64,000 bases of DNA from assembly GCF_012910905.1 (NCBI RefSeq), contig NZ_WTVN01000022.1, positions 1 through 64,000 of the forward strand. Direction: 5' to 3'. The position numbers and the translations under genes were made by a program. Below the pieces are notes generated by a model. The model was not told the DNA's origin, searched no databases, and saw only the letters and a program-made list of their open reading frames with translations. The stretch is from Aromatoleum toluvorans (lineage in GTDB: Bacteria > Pseudomonadota > Gammaproteobacteria > Burkholderiales > Rhodocyclaceae). Shown in pieces: positions 57,255-64,000 of the stretch. The first letter of the stretch is position 1. Every line of letters begins with the position of its first letter.

Positions 57255-58526
57255 TCAGCCGTAGCGCCGCGCCGCCTCCACCGCCAGCCCCGCGCCGATG
57301 CTGCCGTACAGGTCGCCCTCGACGCTGCGCGCCTGCGGCAGCTCGGCGGCGATGCGCGCGCGCAGCTGCGGCACGGCGCTGCCCCCACCGGTGAAATAGA
57401 TCGTGTCGACCTGCTCACGCCGCACGCCGGCCTCGTCGAGCAGCGCACGCACGCAGGCCGCGACGCGGTCGACCAGCGACAGCGTGGCGCGGACGAAATC
57501 GGCGTCGGTGATCGTGTGGGCGAGCGCCGCCTCCAGCCGCTCCAGGTTCATCGTCGCGACGGGCGCCGCCGAGAGATCGATCTTCGCCTGCTCCACCTGC
57601 AGCGCCAGCCAGTGCCCTTCGCGCTGGCTGATGAGCTTCGCGAGGCGATCGAGTTCGGCGCGGGCGGCCGCGTCGCGATAGACGTTCTGCAGGTCCGCCC
57701 ACGCCTGCCGCGTGTAGGCGAAGTTGATCGTGTGCCAGGTTGCGAGCTGGAAGTACACGCTGGACGGGATCTCCGCCCCGCTCTTCATGCGGCTGCGGTA
57801 GCCCAGCAGCGGCATCACGCATTCGAGGCTCAACGCACGGTCGAAATCGGTGCCGCCGATATGCACGCCGCCATTGCCGAGCAGGTCCTCGCGCCGGTCG
57901 TGGTCGTCGTGCGAACGGCGCGCGCGCTCGGGCGACAGGCGCACGAGCGAGAAGTCCGCGGTGCCGCCGCCGATGTCGGCGATCAGCACCAGCTCCTCGC
58001 GCGCGAGCGACAGTTCATAGTGCAGCGCCGCGCCGATCGGCTCGAACTGGAAGCTCACGTCGCGGAAACCGACCTGCGCGGCGATCTCGGCCAGAGTCTG
58101 CTGTGCCTTGCGGTCGGCGTCCTCGTCGTCATCGACGAAGCGCACCGGGCGGCCGAACACCGCGTGGTCGAAACTGCGCCCGGCCTGGGCCTCGGCGCGC
58201 GCCTTCAGCTCGCCGATGAAGTTTGCGAGCAGGTCGCGAAAGCGCAGCGCCCGCCCCTGCACCTCCGTCTGGCCGTCGATGAGGCTGCTGCCGAGCAGGC
58301 TCTTCAGCGCGCGCATCAGGCGGCCCTCGTAGCCTTCCAGATACTCCGCCAGCGCCGCGCGGCCGAACGCGGTCGTCTCCTCGTCGGCGTTGAAGAACAC
58401 CGCCGAAGGCAGCGTGGGCTTGCCATCCTCGAGCGCGAGCAGCGTCATCGCCCCCGGGCGCACCCAGCCGACGGTGGAATTGGAGGTGCCGAAGTCGATA
58501 CCGCAGGCGCGGGCGGGTTGGTCCAT
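57255..58526 (-). CDS. Short Hsp70-like ATPase (YegD type)
   Basis: A 423-residue actin-fold ATPase. Phosphate-1 motif CGIDFGTSNSTVGW, phosphate-2 LIADIGGGTADFSLVRL, the adenosine motif IYFTGGGSAVPQL, and GNGGVHIGGTDFDRAL are present. The protein ends shortly after the adenosine motif, so the substrate-binding domain and lid of DnaK are missing. E. coli YegD has the same form and unknown role. The long NDVYRDAAARAELDRL helix segment near 290-320 lies in subdomain IIB. No J-protein or GrpE gene is nearby. Confidence 0.9.
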   Translation of the reverse strand: MDQPARACGIDFGTSNSTVGWVRPGAMTLLALEDGKPTLPSAVFFNADEETTAFGRAALAEYLEGYEGRLMRALKSLLGSSLIDGQTEVQGRALRFRDLLANFIGELKARAEAQAGRSFDHAVFGRPVRFVDDDEDADRKAQQTLAEIAAQVGFRDVSFQFEPIGAALHYELSLAREELVLIADIGGGTADFSLVRLSPERARRSHDDHDRREDLLGNGGVHIGGTDFDRALSLECVMPLLGYRSRMKSGAEIPSSVYFQLATWHTINFAYTRQAWADLQNVYRDAAARAELDRLAKLISQREGHWLALQVEQAKIDLSAAPVATMNLERLEAALAHTITDADFVRATLSLVDRVAACVRALLDEAGVRREQVDTIYFTGGGSAVPQLRARIAAELPQARSVEGDLYGSIGAGLAVEAARRYG

Positions 58527-58910
58527 GAAGCAAGTATCCGCGGGATGGGGCCGCGATGCTACCGGACCACCGTGATGATAGGAACTTTCGCGAAGGGAAA
58601 TGGCCGCCGCAGGGGGTGCTTGTTGCACCGCGCCACCCCCTTTCGGCACGAATCCCGCCAAAACACCCCGTCAGGGGAAAATTTTTCCTCGACGTGTACG
58701 TAAATCCCGCAAAAGCCGCAAAACAATTCCCCACCCCCCTCCTTACCATTCATCCCCACGCAACCGAACCCACGAGCGGCTGCGACAAAACTACAGGCAG
58801 GAGACAAACCATCGTGGATCTACCGGTTGCCGCGCGAGCGGCCGGTGTCCCTTCGTCTCCGCCGCCTGTGCTGCAGCACCCGCGCACCGCCCACAAGGAG
58901 GAGACATCCC
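58527..58910 (+). promoter_or_regulatory. Leader region of the liv operon
   Basis: The 384-nt gap has no convincing gene. GGAAAA-T-TTTTCC at 58676-58688 is a perfect 13-bp palindrome of the AT-core type bound by Lrp-like regulators. Polypyrimidine and A/C-rich stretches surround it, and AAGGAGGAGAC (about 58896-58906) is a very strong ribosome binding site for livK. Confidence 0.5.
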
Positions 58911-60044
58911 ATGAAGCACAACAAGCTGATTTTCGCCCTCGCTGCCGCCAGCCTCGCCGCCGGTGCCGTCCACGCCAAGGAAGTCGTCGTGCGCATCGGC
59001 CACGCCGGCCCGCTGACCGGCCCGGCCGCTGCCTTCGGCAAGGACGGAGAAAACGGCGCGCGCCTCGCGATCGAGGACGCCAACGCGAAGGGCATCAAGA
59101 TCGGCGGCGACACGGTCAAGTTCGAGCTCGTCAGCGAGGACGACCAGGCCGACCCGCGCACCGCGACCACCGTCGCGCAGCGCCTGACCGATTCCGGCGT
59201 GAAGGGCGTGGTCGGCCACGTCACCTCGGGTGCCTCGATCCCCGCCTCGCGCATCTACGAGCAGGCCGGCATCCCCGTGATCACGCCCTCCTCGACCAGC
59301 CCCAAGCTGACCCAGCAGGGCTACAAGATGACCTTCCGCGTCATCGCCAACGACCTGCAGCAGGGCAACGCGCTCGGCAAGTACGCGGTCGATCAGCTCA
59401 AGGCGAAGAAGATCGCCGTGATCGACGATCGCACCGCCTACGGCCAGGGCCTCGCCGACGCCTTCGCGAACTCGGTGAAGACCTCCGGCGGCCAGATCGC
59501 CGGACGCGAGTTCACCAACGACAAGGCCACCGACTTCATGGCGATCCTCACCAAGATCAAGGCCATGAACCCCGACGCCGTGTTCTACGGCGGCATGGAC
59601 GCGCAGGCCGCGCCGCTCGCGCGCCAGATGAAGCAGCTCGGCATGACGGCGAAGCTGCTGACCGGCGACGGCGGCTGCACCGGCGAGATGATCAAGATGG
59701 CAGGCGACGCGCTGTCGGCGACCACCTTCTGCACCCAGGCCGGCATCCCGCTCGACAAGATGCCCGGCGGCGCGGCCTTCCGCACCCAGTTCAAGCAGCG
59801 CTTCGGCAACGACATCCACGTCTATGCGCCCTACGCCTATGACGCGATGATGTCCGTGATCGAGGCGATGAAGGCGGCCAACTCGGTCGAGCCGGCCAAG
59901 TACCAGCCCGCGCTGCGCGCCCTCGCCTACCAGGGCGTCACCGGCCCGGTCGCGTTCGACGACAAGGGCGACATCAAGGGCGGTGCGATCACCGTCTACA
60001 ACTTCGACGCCGGCAAGTGGGCGCCGCTGCAGACCATCCAGTAA
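58911..60044 (+). CDS. livK: Branched-chain amino acid ABC transporter, substrate-binding protein
   Basis: A 377-residue periplasmic protein of the LivJ/LivK (type I binding) family. The signal peptide MKHNKLIFALAAASLAAGAVHA is followed by KEVVVRIGHAGPLTGPAAAFGKDGENGARLAIED, a typical start. GHVTSGASIPASRIYEQAGIPVITPSST and TAYGQGLADAF are the hinge and ligand regions. It delivers leucine, isoleucine, valine or related amino acids to LivHM. It heads the liv operon; a 161-nt structured spacer precedes livH. Confidence 0.94.
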   Translation: MKHNKLIFALAAASLAAGAVHAKEVVVRIGHAGPLTGPAAAFGKDGENGARLAIEDANAKGIKIGGDTVKFELVSEDDQADPRTATTVAQRLTDSGVKGVVGHVTSGASIPASRIYEQAGIPVITPSSTSPKLTQQGYKMTFRVIANDLQQGNALGKYAVDQLKAKKIAVIDDRTAYGQGLADAFANSVKTSGGQIAGREFTNDKATDFMAILTKIKAMNPDAVFYGGMDAQAAPLARQMKQLGMTAKLLTGDGGCTGEMIKMAGDALSATTFCTQAGIPLDKMPGGAAFRTQFKQRFGNDIHVYAPYAYDAMMSVIEAMKAANSVEPAKYQPALRALAYQGVTGPVAFDDKGDIKGGAITVYNFDAGKWAPLQTIQ

Positions 60045-60205
60045 CAGTTCTCCTCGCGCCGGCCGGCAGTTCCGCGGTCGGCGCACCTCTTCCCCAAGAT
60101 CACGACGCTCGCCCTGCGTCCGCCTGTCGGCGGAGGCAGTGGCAGCGCTCGTCCCGCAATCCGGCGGCGATCGCCGTCGCGGTGTGCAACACCAAGGGTG
60201 AATCG
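60045..60205 (+). other. livK-livH spacer with hairpins
   Basis: The 161-nt gap contains a small perfect stem-loop TCCGCC-TGTC-GGCGGA (60119-60134) and a GC-rich inverted repeat near 60058-60083. No U tract follows, so this is more likely an RNA-stabilising element that keeps livK mRNA in excess than a terminator. Confidence 0.4.
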
Positions 60206-61138
60206 ATGGAAACCTTCCTGCAACAAATCCTCAACGGCCTGGTGTCGGGCAGCATCTACGCGCTCGTCGCGCTCGGCTACACGATGGTCTATGGCATCCT
60301 CGGCCTGATCAACTTCGCCCACGGCGAGCTGGTGATGATCGGCGCGCTGGTCGCGCTGCAGACCGTGACGCTCCTCTCGGGCGCCTTCCCCGAGCTGCAT
60401 CCCGTCTTCCTGCTGCTCGCTGGCGTCGGGGTCGCGGTGCCCGTGTGCATGGTGGTCGGCTACCTGATCGAGCGCATCGGCTACCGGCGCCTGCGCAACG
60501 CGCCGCGGCTGGCGCCGCTGATCACCGCGATCGGCGTGTCCTTCCTGCTGCAGACGCTGGCGATGATCATCTGGGGCCGCGAGTTCCACGTCTTCCCGCA
60601 GCTGGTGTCGACGACCCCGATGCAGCCGATGGACGGCGTCGTCGTGTCGCCGCTGCAGATCTTCACGATCGTCGTCGCCCTCGCGCTGATGGGCGGACTG
60701 ATGCTGCTGGTGAACAAGAGCCGGCTGGGCCGCGCGATGCGCGCGACCGCCGAGAACCACCGCGTCGCCGGCCTCATGGGCATCAACGCCAACGGCGTGA
60801 TCGCCGCGACCTTCATCATCGGCTCGGGCCTCGCGGCGCTCGCCGGCGTGCTGTACGCGTCGAACTACGCGATCGCGCACTACGCGATGGGCTTCACGCC
60901 GGGCCTGAAGGCCTTCACCGCGGCGGTGCTGGGGGGCATCGGCAACCTGCCGGGTGCGATGGTCGGCGGCCTCGTGCTGGGCCTCGTCGAGAGCTTCGGC
61001 GCCGGCTACATCGAGCACCTGACCTTCGGCTTCCTCAACTCGAGCTACCAGGACATCTTCGCCTTCATGATCCTCGGCGCCGTGCTGATCTTCCGCCCGT
61101 CCGGCCTGCTCGGCGAACGCGTCGCGGACCGCGCCTGA
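60206..61138 (+). CDS. livH: Branched-chain amino acid ABC transporter permease LivH
   Basis: A 310-residue permease with eight or more hydrophobic helices. It begins METFLQQILNGLVSGSIYALVALGYTMVYGILGLINFAHGE, the LivH signature, and carries the coupling segment ENHRVAGLMGINANGVIAATF and GGIGNLPGAMVGGLVLGLVE. ATG 60206 fits the family start. The 18-nt gap to livM indicates one transcript. Confidence 0.96.
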   Translation: METFLQQILNGLVSGSIYALVALGYTMVYGILGLINFAHGELVMIGALVALQTVTLLSGAFPELHPVFLLLAGVGVAVPVCMVVGYLIERIGYRRLRNAPRLAPLITAIGVSFLLQTLAMIIWGREFHVFPQLVSTTPMQPMDGVVVSPLQIFTIVVALALMGGLMLLVNKSRLGRAMRATAENHRVAGLMGINANGVIAATFIIGSGLAALAGVLYASNYAIAHYAMGFTPGLKAFTAAVLGGIGNLPGAMVGGLVLGLVESFGAGYIEHLTFGFLNSSYQDIFAFMILGAVLIFRPSGLLGERVADRA

Positions 61139-61156
61139 CCCCACAGGAAAGAGACC

Positions 61157-62245
61157 ATGACCACGAACTCCACCGCCCTTCCGCTGCCGGCGAGCTTCGC
61201 GCTCGACCGACGCCTGCAGCGCCCCCTCGTCATCCTGCTCGCGCTCGCCGCGCCGCTCATCGCGCTCGCGATGGGCAAGAGCTGGGTGCGCGTGCTCGAC
61301 TTCGCGCTGCTGTACGTGCTGCTCGCGATCGGCCTCAACCTCGTCGTCGGCTTCGCCGGCCTGCTGGATCTCGGCTACATCGCGTTCTACGCGGTCGGTG
61401 CCTACACCTGGGCCTTCCTTGCGTCGCCGCACTTCGGCCTCCACCTGCCGTTCTGGATCGTGCTGCCGCTGGGCGCGGCCTTCGCGGCGCTCGCGGGCAT
61501 CGCGCTCGGCTTCCCGACCTTGCGCTTGCGCGGCGACTACCTCGCGATCGTGACGCTGGGCTTCGGCGAGATCATCCGCATCTTCATGAACAACCTGAAC
61601 CAGCCGATCAACATCACCAACGGCCCGCAGGGCATCGACTCGATCGATCCGCTGACAATCGCGGGCCTGGACCTGTCGAAGGACCTCGACCTGTTCGGCT
61701 TCCAGGTCTCGTCGCTGTTGCTGTACTACTACGCCTTCCTCGCCTGCGTCGTCGCCGCGATCATCCTCGTGCGCCGCCTGCAGATCTCGCGCATCGGCCG
61801 CGCCTGGGCCGCGATTCGCGACGACGAGCTGGCCGCCAAGGCGATCGGCATCGACACGCGCATGATGAAGCTGCTCGCCTTCGCGCTGGGCGCGACCTTC
61901 GGCGGTGTCTCGGGCGGCCTCTTCGCGGCCTTCCAGGGCTTCGTCAGCCCGGAGAGCTTCAGTCTGATGGAATCGATCGTCGTGCTGACGATGATCGTGC
62001 TGGGCGGCATGGGCAACCTCGCCGGCGTCATCGTCGGCGCGATCCTGCTCACCGCGCTGCCCGAATTGCTGCGCCACTTCGCGGTGCCGATGCAGATGGC
62101 GCTGTTCGGCAAGACGTTGCTCGACCCCGAAGTGCTGCGCATGCTGCTGCTGTCGCTGGCGATGATCGTAATGATGCTCGTCCGCCCCGCCGGCCTGCTG
62201 CCCGCCCGTACCCGCTATGCCCACCGTGACCGGAGGAACGCATGA
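61157..62245 (+). CDS. livM: Branched-chain amino acid ABC transporter permease LivM
   Basis: A 362-residue permease. The N-terminal polar stretch is followed by membrane segments including LNLVVGFAGLLDLGYIAFYAVGAY and FPTLRLRGDYLAIVTLGFGEIIRI, both diagnostic for LivM, and AIRDDELAAKAIGIDTRMMKLLAFALGA is the ATPase-coupling loop. It overlaps livG by 4 nt (ATGA). Confidence 0.96.
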   Translation: MTTNSTALPLPASFALDRRLQRPLVILLALAAPLIALAMGKSWVRVLDFALLYVLLAIGLNLVVGFAGLLDLGYIAFYAVGAYTWAFLASPHFGLHLPFWIVLPLGAAFAALAGIALGFPTLRLRGDYLAIVTLGFGEIIRIFMNNLNQPINITNGPQGIDSIDPLTIAGLDLSKDLDLFGFQVSSLLLYYYAFLACVVAAIILVRRLQISRIGRAWAAIRDDELAAKAIGIDTRMMKLLAFALGATFGGVSGGLFAAFQGFVSPESFSLMESIVVLTMIVLGGMGNLAGVIVGAILLTALPELLRHFAVPMQMALFGKTLLDPEVLRMLLLSLAMIVMMLVRPAGLLPARTRYAHRDRRNA

Positions 62246-63012
62246 TCACCCTGCTCGAATCGCGCGCCGTGAATAAACGCTTCGGCGGCCTGAAGGCGCT
62301 CACTGACGTCTCGCTGACGATCCGCAAGGGCGAGGTCTACGGCCTCATCGGCCCGAACGGCGCCGGCAAGACCACCTTCTTCAACGTGCTCACGGGCGCC
62401 TACGCGATCGACGGCGGCGAGTTCGTCATGAACGGCGCCGAGCTGCCCTCGGCCAAGCCGCATCTGGTCGTGCAGCACGGCATCGCGCGCACCTTCCAGA
62501 ACATCCGCCTGTTCCGCGAGCTCACCGCGCTCGAGAACGTGATGGCGGGCCACCACATCCGCTCGTCGGCGGGCGTGTGGGGCATCCTCACGCAGAGCCG
62601 TGCGGCGCGCGAGGAGGAGCGCCTGATGCAGGAACGCGCGCTGGAGATCCTCGACTACGTCGGCATAGTCCGCCACGCTGACACGGTCGCGCGGAACCTC
62701 TCCTACGGCGACCAGCGCCGCCTCGAGATCGCCCGTGCGCTGGCGACCGAGCCGCAACTGCTGGCGCTCGACGAACCGGCCGCCGGCATGAACGCGACCG
62801 AAACCGCGGGGCTGCGCACGCTGGTCGAGACGATCCGCGGCGACGGCATCACCGTGCTGCTGATCGAGCACGACGTGAAACTCATCATGGGACTGTGCGA
62901 CCGCGTCGCCGTCCTCGACTTCGGCAAGAAGATCGCCGAAGGCACGCCGGCCGAAGTCCAGCGTTGCCCCGACGTCATCAAGGCTTACCTGGGAGGCCAC
63001 CGTGCGCACTGA
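62242..63012 (+). CDS. livG: Branched-chain amino acid ABC transporter ATPase LivG
   Basis: A 256-residue ATPase: Walker A GPNGAGKTTFF, Q-loop QNIRLF, signature LSYGDQRRLEIARAL, Walker B LLALDEPAAGMN and switch His LIEHDVKLIM. The C-terminal segment EGTPAEVQRCPDVIKAYLG is typical of LivG. It pairs with LivF, whose gene starts inside its last codons. Confidence 0.97.
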   Translation: MITLLESRAVNKRFGGLKALTDVSLTIRKGEVYGLIGPNGAGKTTFFNVLTGAYAIDGGEFVMNGAELPSAKPHLVVQHGIARTFQNIRLFRELTALENVMAGHHIRSSAGVWGILTQSRAAREEERLMQERALEILDYVGIVRHADTVARNLSYGDQRRLEIARALATEPQLLALDEPAAGMNATETAGLRTLVETIRGDGITVLLIEHDVKLIMGLCDRVAVLDFGKKIAEGTPAEVQRCPDVIKAYLGGHRAH

Positions 63013-63751
63013 GAACACCACCCCCATCCTCGAAGTCCGCGGCCTCAAGGTCGCCTACGGCGGCATCCAGGCGGTCAAGGGCATCGACCTGCAGGTGCGC
63101 GAAGGCGAACTGGTGTCGCTGATCGGCGCGAACGGCGCCGGCAAGACCACGACGCTCAACACGCTGGCCGGCGTCGTCCCGCACAACGGCGGCGTGATCC
63201 GCTACGCGGGCGAAGACATCGGCAAGCTGCCCTCGCACCTGCGCCTGCGCAGGGGGCTCGCGCTGGTGCCGGAAGGCCGCGGCATCTTCACCCGCCTCAC
63301 GGTCGCCGAGAACCTGCAGACCGGCGCCTACACGCGCCGCGACACCGACGGCATCGCCGCCGACATGGAGAAGGTATTCACGCTGCTGCCGCGTGTGAAG
63401 GAACGCCTCAACCAGGTCGCCGGCACGCTGTCCGGCGGCGAACAGCAGATGGTCGCGATCGGGCGCGCGCTCTTGTCGCGCCCGCAGGTGCTGCTGCTCG
63501 ACGAACCGTCGATGGGCCTCGCGCCGCTCATCGTCGAGAAGATCTTCGAAGTGATCCACTCGATCACGCGCGAAGGCATGGGCGTGCTGCTGGTCGAGCA
63601 GAACGCCAACCTCGCGCTCGAAGTGTCCGAGCGCGCCTACGTGATGGAAGGCGGCCGCGTCACGCTCGAAGGTACCGGCAAGGCGCTGCTCGACGACCCC
63701 AAGGTGCGCAGCGCCTATCTGGGCGAGGAGATCGAGGAACTGGCGGCCTGA
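63002..63751 (+). CDS. livF: Branched-chain amino acid ABC transporter ATPase LivF
   Basis: A 249-residue ATPase with Walker A GANGAGKTTTLNTL, signature LSGGEQQMVAIGRAL, Walker B VLLLDEPSMGLAP and LVEQNANLAL, ending AYLGEEIEELAA. The start is a GTG that overlaps the livG stop by 11 nt. It completes the livKHMGF transporter. It converges on the Lrp-type gene 40 nt away. Confidence 0.97.
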   Translation: MRTENTTPILEVRGLKVAYGGIQAVKGIDLQVREGELVSLIGANGAGKTTTLNTLAGVVPHNGGVIRYAGEDIGKLPSHLRLRRGLALVPEGRGIFTRLTVAENLQTGAYTRRDTDGIAADMEKVFTLLPRVKERLNQVAGTLSGGEQQMVAIGRALLSRPQVLLLDEPSMGLAPLIVEKIFEVIHSITREGMGVLLVEQNANLALEVSERAYVMEGGRVTLEGTGKALLDDPKVRSAYLGEEIEELAA

Positions 63752-63791
63752 AAAACCACCCCTCGCGAGGCAAGCATCGGCGCTGCCCGCC

Positions 63792-64000
63792 CTACAGCGG
63801 CAGCGCCGTCTCGTTCTTGATCTCGCGCAGCGCGACGCTGGAATTGGTGATGTCGACTTCCGGGATCTTCAGCAGGAAGTTGTGCATGAACGAGGACAGC
63901 GCCTCGAGGTTGGGCAGGTAGAGTTTCAGCAGGCAATCCGTCTCGCCGAGCAGCTCGTAGCATTCGACGACCTCGTCGCAGCCCTTGATTGCCTGCTCGA
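63792..64000 (-). CDS. Lrp/AsnC-family transcriptional regulator (C-terminal part, gene runs off the window)
   Basis: The last 69 codons are visible on the minus strand: EQAIKGCDEVVECYELLGET, DCLLKLYLPNLEALSSFMHN and IPEVDITNSSVALREIKNE. This is the RAM ligand-binding domain of Lrp/AsnC regulators. The DNA-binding half lies outside the window. Its position beside the liv operon suggests control of branched-chain amino acid uptake, which is inferred. Confidence 0.9.
   Translation of the reverse strand, partial: EQAIKGCDEVVECYELLGETDCLLKLYLPNLEALSSFMHNFLLKIPEVDITNSSVALREIKNETALPL

Noticed and set aside
58600-58914. 104-codon frame in the liv leader
   Set aside because: Pro/Arg/Cys-rich product without similarity, no ribosome binding site, and it overlaps the livK start.
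59996-62224. Open frame of about 740 codons antisense to livH-livM
   Set aside because: His/Arg/Glu-rich low-complexity product; the liv genes on the plus strand are unambiguous.

Overview
The window reads as chromosomal DNA of a GC-rich betaproteobacterium, most likely of the Azoarcus / Aromatoleum / Thauera group (Rhodocyclales). This is inferred from gene content and order: a ctaC-ctaD-ctaG-ctaE-SURF1-ctaA-ctaB-sco cytochrome oxidase operon, two betaproteobacterial-type porins, exosortase A-associated genes, split RfaE2, and a fused indolepyruvate:ferredoxin oxidoreductase next to leucine dehydrogenase. No rRNA, tRNA, CRISPR array, phage or insertion sequence was recognised. Coding density is high and most genes sit in short operons.

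Layout. (1) 1-9.5 kb: the edge of a type VI secretion (T6SS) cluster. It holds a membrane-anchored M15 peptidoglycan peptidase, a PAAR spike protein, a membrane-anchored thiolase/ketosynthase-like protein of unknown role, tssM, tagF, an OmpA-type protein, and tssA on the opposite strand. (2) 9.5-13.6 kb, minus strand: gloA, a YgjP-like metalloprotease, a molybdopterin-binding-domain protein, an EI24 membrane protein and ffh. (3) 13.7-24.5 kb, plus strand: a CcsA-family protein (ypjD type), pilB-pilC-pilD, an FmdB zinc ribbon, a DUF502 protein, aspS with a clear terminator, a pseudo-receiver/TPR protein, a secreted barnase-type RNase with its barstar inhibitor, and nudB. (4) 24.6-27 kb: hsp20, argB, cysQ. 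(5) 27-30.3 kb: an acyl carrier protein divergent from an AMP ligase and a PLP decarboxylase, both of the exosortase A-associated type. (6) 30.3-33 kb: two porin genes ending in the same hairpin. (7) 33.3 kb: rpoH behind a perfect CIRCE operator.

(8) 34.2-42.8 kb, minus strand: the full aa3-type cytochrome c oxidase operon with heme A synthesis and copper delivery genes, and a large inverted repeat just after ctaD. (9) 43-50.5 kb: rfaE2, a receiver/degenerate-GGDEF/EAL protein with a small unknown gene upstream, recQ, a lone EAL-like protein lacking the usual HDOD half, a CDF cation exporter and a YidB-like protein. (10) 50.6-58.5 kb: leucine dehydrogenase and the fused ferredoxin oxidoreductase as one operon, a LysE exporter, an AraC regulator and a short Hsp70-like protein. 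(11) 58.9-64 kb: livK-H-M-G-F branched-chain amino acid importer and the end of an Lrp/AsnC regulator.

Functional links. The last 13 kb looks like an amino acid uptake and oxidation module: liv import, leucine dehydrogenase deamination, ferredoxin-dependent oxidation of 2-oxoacids, with LysE export and an Lrp-type regulator. The most notable observations are the CIRCE element overlapping the rpoH promoter, the ketosynthase-like protein built into the T6SS cluster, the exosortase-associated trio lying apart from any visible exosortase, and the inverted repeat inside the oxidase operon.
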